In this document: positions 51,858-53,804 of the stretch, one piece after another
Layout of the letters: the number at the start of each line of letters is the position of its first letter
Position numbering within the stretch: position 1 is the first letter of the stretch
NCBI GenBank assembly: GCA_038255145.1
Contig: JBBSLP010000041.1
Coordinates: 1-53,804 of the forward strand
Length of the DNA: 53,804 nucleotides
Direction: 5' to 3'
From: WHTX01 sp038255145
GTDB taxonomy: Bacteria > Actinomycetota > Acidimicrobiia > Acidimicrobiales > CAIXPF01
The notes under the pieces: model-generated
What the model was told of the DNA's origin: nothing
Database searches by the model: none
What the model saw: only the letters and a program-made list of their open reading frames with translations
Position numbers and translations under genes: made by a program

Positions 51858-51931
51858 GCGGGTGTAGCTCAATGGCAGAGCTCCAGCCTTCCAAGCTGGC
51901 CATGCGGGTTCGATTCCCGTCACCCGCTCCA
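51858..51931 (+). tRNA. tRNA-Gly (anticodon TCC)
   Basis: The 74-base cloverleaf has acceptor GCGGGTG/CACCCGC (51858-51864, 51921-51927), a T discriminator and an encoded CCA (51929-51931). The D arm is GCTC-AATGGCA-GAGC, the anticodon stem CCAGC/GCTGG has loop CTTCCAA (anticodon TCC), and the T arm carries GGTTCGATTCC. Decodes GGA/GGG. The accessory-looking DNA starts directly behind it. Confidence 0.95.
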
Positions 51932-52106
51932 GCGTAAAGGCCCAGCTAGCAGGGCTGATGCGAGTTCCTAGACGCGCTGTCAGTAGCGCCTAGATGCGCC
52001 TAAATCGCGCAGAATGCTGGTGCTCATCGCGCAGCCATCGCGCGGTGGTCAGCTCGATGCGACTGTGCGCGGTTGGTTCACCACATGTCTTGGATAACGG
52101 AGCATC

Positions 52107-52478
52107 ATGTTCCCAGTGGTGGAGCTTACGGGTGCGGGCCCGAACACTGCTTCTGACCCAGCCGGGGTTGTGGAGCGGTTCGCCGCGCACCTGCAGCCGA
52201 CCATCCAGTCGATCGCCGGCCACCATGCCGCTGCAGTTGCCGACCTCGGTGAGCACTTCCGGGTTGGCCATCAGCGAGGCCGGATCAAGCGACAGGTTCG
52301 GGCACGGCTCGCGGTAACACGTGCATCACTGATGGAGTTGCGAGCATCGGTTGCCGAACTCGCCGCCGACGTCCAGGAGATGGCGTTCGCTCGCAACGCC
52401 CATCTCGAAGCTCTGTTGATTGCGACCGTCAGGCTCTACTGGATCCTGGCCAGCAGCGTGCCCGCCCCTCCCCCGTGA
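52107..52478 (+). CDS. Hypothetical helical protein
   Basis: This 123-aa protein with CGGAG six bases before the ATG is mostly helical. A basic stretch (RGRIKRQVRARLAVTR, ~57-73) is followed by an Ala/Leu/Glu heptad region (~75-100) that could form a coiled coil, and a hydrophobic end (LLIATVRLYWILASS). It is not recognised. It lies behind the tRNA in DNA of lower GC content, so horizontal origin is possible. The gap 51932-52106 holds short repeats (three ATCGCGC, two GCGCCTA) and no gene. Confidence 0.5.
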   Translation: MFPVVELTGAGPNTASDPAGVVERFAAHLQPTIQSIAGHHAAAVADLGEHFRVGHQRGRIKRQVRARLAVTRASLMELRASVAELAADVQEMAFARNAHLEALLIATVRLYWILASSVPAPPP

Positions 52479-52624
52479 ACACCGAGGCATCGGTGGCAGC
52501 GGACATGTGCATGTGTCCGCCGGGAAGGCTCGCATCAGTGACCCCCTACGCGCCCGCCGCTCCCCCGGCTGGCCTGTGGGCGCTGGCCGCGTAACAGCGA
52601 GTCGCACGTCGCCCCAGGGCCCGT

Positions 52625-52887
52625 TGCGGTCCCCCGAGTTCTGCGACCTGGCCCCCGCCCAGATCTGGGCCCGCCTCCTCGATGACGGCATCTCACACGC
52701 CTTCCTGGCCACCCTCCTGGCCGTGCTCACGTCGTTGGAGCGGGCTGAGATGCGGCTGTGGGCTCGGGACCGTGTGGGGCTGGCAGGGCGGTGGCAGAAG
52801 CCGCACCGGCAGGAAGCGACCCGTCCACGGCCAGTGCCACCGGATCAACGGCGGTTGGTGCGCTCCGCCGCTCTGTCGGGGTGGTAG
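52625..52887 (+). pseudogene. IS3-type transposase (OrfB) relic
   Basis: The frame contains LRSPEFCDLAPAQIWARLLD and DGISHAFLATLLAVL, a decayed version of the N-terminal helix-turn-helix of IS3-group OrfB proteins (typically SxxFxDxAPxQVxAxLLDEGxYLCSxxTMYRxL). It runs on through RLWARDRVGLA to TRPRPVPPDQRRL, where the DDE integrase core should begin but is absent. No inverted repeats were found. It marks an old insertion downstream of the tRNA. The preceding 52479-52624 shows no recognisable gene. Confidence 0.55.
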
Positions 52888-52932
52888 GTGTCGCCTGTTG
52901 CCTGACGGTCAGTCGTCTCGCACACTGGCGGG

Positions 52933-53394
52933 ATGCTTCTTGCTGGCATCAACCACGTAGCTGTACTCACCGCTGACACTGACCGACTGACAGCCTTCTA
53001 CGGCGACATGTTCGGAGCGACGGTGTTCTGGGAGGAACGACCCGGGGACGGCTTCCGGGTGACCTTGCTCAAGGTCGGTCCCACCGCGGAGCTGAACGTG
53101 TTCGAGATCAGCGGCAACCAGGAAGCCCAGAAGCAGGTGCCCATGTTCGGACGGGGGCGTCTGGACCACCTCGCCCTTCAAGCATCGTCCTTGGATGCCT
53201 TCGACACGATCAGAGAACGCCTCATGGCCCGCGGCGCCAGCGATGGCTTCGTCACTGACTTCGGGCACGTCTACAGCGTGTTCTACCGCGACCCTGACGG
53301 GCTGGAGGGTGAAGTCTGCGTGCCGAACCCCGATGCCGAACCTGGGAGGCACAACCCCCCGGGCACGCCTGCCCGTCGATACCACGAGGGTTGA
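52933..53394 (+). CDS. VOC-family protein
   Basis: This 153-aa vicinal-oxygen-chelate protein has candidate metal ligands H8 (INHVAVLT), E58 (NVFEIS), H79 (RLDHLALQ) and E125/E127 (DPDGLEGEV). It is not closely related to the VOC protein at 16880-17383. The codon choice is somewhat less GC-biased than in the main cluster. Its role (lyase, isomerase, resistance) cannot be deduced. Confidence 0.85.
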   Translation: MLLAGINHVAVLTADTDRLTAFYGDMFGATVFWEERPGDGFRVTLLKVGPTAELNVFEISGNQEAQKQVPMFGRGRLDHLALQASSLDAFDTIRERLMARGASDGFVTDFGHVYSVFYRDPDGLEGEVCVPNPDAEPGRHNPPGTPARRYHEG

Positions 53395-53408
53395 GCTGCG
53401 CACACCGT

Positions 53409-53428
53409 GAACGAACGAACGAACGAAC
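53409..53428. repeat. GAAC tetranucleotide tandem repeat, five copies
   Basis: Five perfect GAAC units lie directly behind the VOC gene. Tetranucleotide arrays of this kind are unusual in such GC-rich DNA and can vary by slippage. Confidence 0.85.
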
Positions 53429-53485
53429 AGCTAGTGGTCTTGCCGACAGGTTCAGCGGTGTAAGCCGCACCGGCAGGTGAGGGGG

Positions 53486-53662
53486 CTATGTGTTGGAGTT
53501 CCCCAGCGCCATCAGGAAGAGCACGCCAATGAGGACGGACGATATTGTCCAGAACAGCATGATGCCCCGGATTGAGCGGGTCAGCCTTTCGATTCGCTCA
53601 AGCTGGTCATGATTCGTGGAGGAGGTGTCACGTGTAGCTGCGGTAGTCGTGGTGGGGCGCAT
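53486..53662 (-). CDS. Small single-pass membrane protein (58 aa)
   Basis: The minus-strand frame from ATG 53660-53662 to TAG 53486-53488 encodes a Thr-rich N-terminus (MRPTTTTAATRDTSS), a charged amphipathic helix (HDQLERIERLTRSIRG) and one transmembrane helix (IMLFWTISSVLIGVLFLMAL) ending in GNSNT. TAAAAT (53670-53665, minus) and an adjacent AGG precede the ATG. The arrangement is typical of small bacterial membrane proteins. The remaining 53663-53804 shows a ribosome-site-like AAGGAAGG at 53697-53704 but no start I can support. Confidence 0.6.
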   Translation of the reverse strand: MRPTTTTAATRDTSSTNHDQLERIERLTRSIRGIMLFWTISSVLIGVLFLMALGNSNT

Positions 53663-53804
53663 CCTATTTTATCGGTACGTCATCACGCTAACCTGAAGGA
53701 AGGGGACGTCATCGCCCGGCGGATCAACGGCGAGCGGTCAGGGCGGTCGCCGCTCGGTCGCCAGCTCGGCCGGTCGGCCATGATGGTGGCGTGGCAGGGC
53801 GGCA

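Noticed and set aside
51932..52106. Short repeated ATCGCGC/GCGCCTA motifs behind the tRNA as a CRISPR array or att site
   Set aside because: Units are only 7 bases, irregularly spaced and without spacers; no copy of the tRNA 3' end is seen.
53697..53804. Start of a plus-strand gene at the right edge (AAGGAAGG followed by an open frame)
   Set aside because: No ATG/GTG/TTG lies at proper spacing, and too little sequence remains to judge coding.

Overview
The window is very GC-rich and densely coded, with many GTG starts, 1-4 nt stop/start overlaps (ATGA, GTGA), Mop-domain regulation, an F420-type luciferase-like enzyme, KAP-rich proteins and abundant acyl-CoA genes. This points to a high-GC actinobacterium; the gene style fits Acidimicrobiia, but that placement is inference. 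No rRNA, CRISPR array or intact insertion sequence is visible. One tRNA, tRNA-Gly(TCC) with encoded CCA, lies at 51858-51931.

Region 1 (1-6232) is housekeeping and molybdate uptake: the tail of an exported protein, msrB, a frameshifted Moco-fold lipoprotein, modABC, and a divergent regulator that fuses a PadR-type winged helix to a Mop domain, followed by a TrmO-like gene. Region 2 (6248-12972) is a membrane-lipid/envelope set on the minus strand: PAP2 phosphatase, LPG-synthase-type flippase, second PAP2, cellulose-synthase-like GT2, and a PAP2-kinase fusion. Region 3 (13080-16766) holds an OpuAC remnant, a coiled-coil protein, and a two-gene unit whose second gene is a UGSC-family selenoprotein. 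Its in-frame TGA is followed by a near-ideal bacterial SECIS hairpin; a decayed YibE/F gene lies behind it.

Region 4 (16880-31165) and region 6 (35840-43116) are catabolic: three Rieske oxygenase alpha subunits (only one with a beta), SDRs, an MDR, an LLM oxidoreductase, three acyl-CoA synthetases, three crotonases, an acyl-CoA dehydrogenase, a tandem CaiB fusion and a TetR regulator. Together they look like CoA-dependent breakdown of an aromatic, terpenoid or steroid-like substrate. 

Region 5 (31391-35626) interrupts this catabolic block. It encodes a kinase with HTH, KAP repeats and a C-terminal membrane anchor, a PP2C-like phosphatase, and a TIR-vWA fusion. The trio matches the composition of TerY-P phosphorylation triads but with a TIR effector fused to the vWA protein, and it is my best candidate for an undescribed defence or stress system.

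Region 7 (43158-50675) repeats the theme of region 2: a UbiB-family kinase translationally coupled to a PAP2-kinase-flippase triple fusion, then a PhoD-like phosphatase and a methyltransferase. Region 8 (50919-53804) contains small proteins, the tRNA and, behind it, a less GC-rich accessory stretch with an IS3-type transposase relic, a VOC protein and a 58-aa membrane protein. Several loci show decay (OpuAC, YibE/F, SDR, transposase); two frameshifts sit in short G runs and may be sequencing errors.
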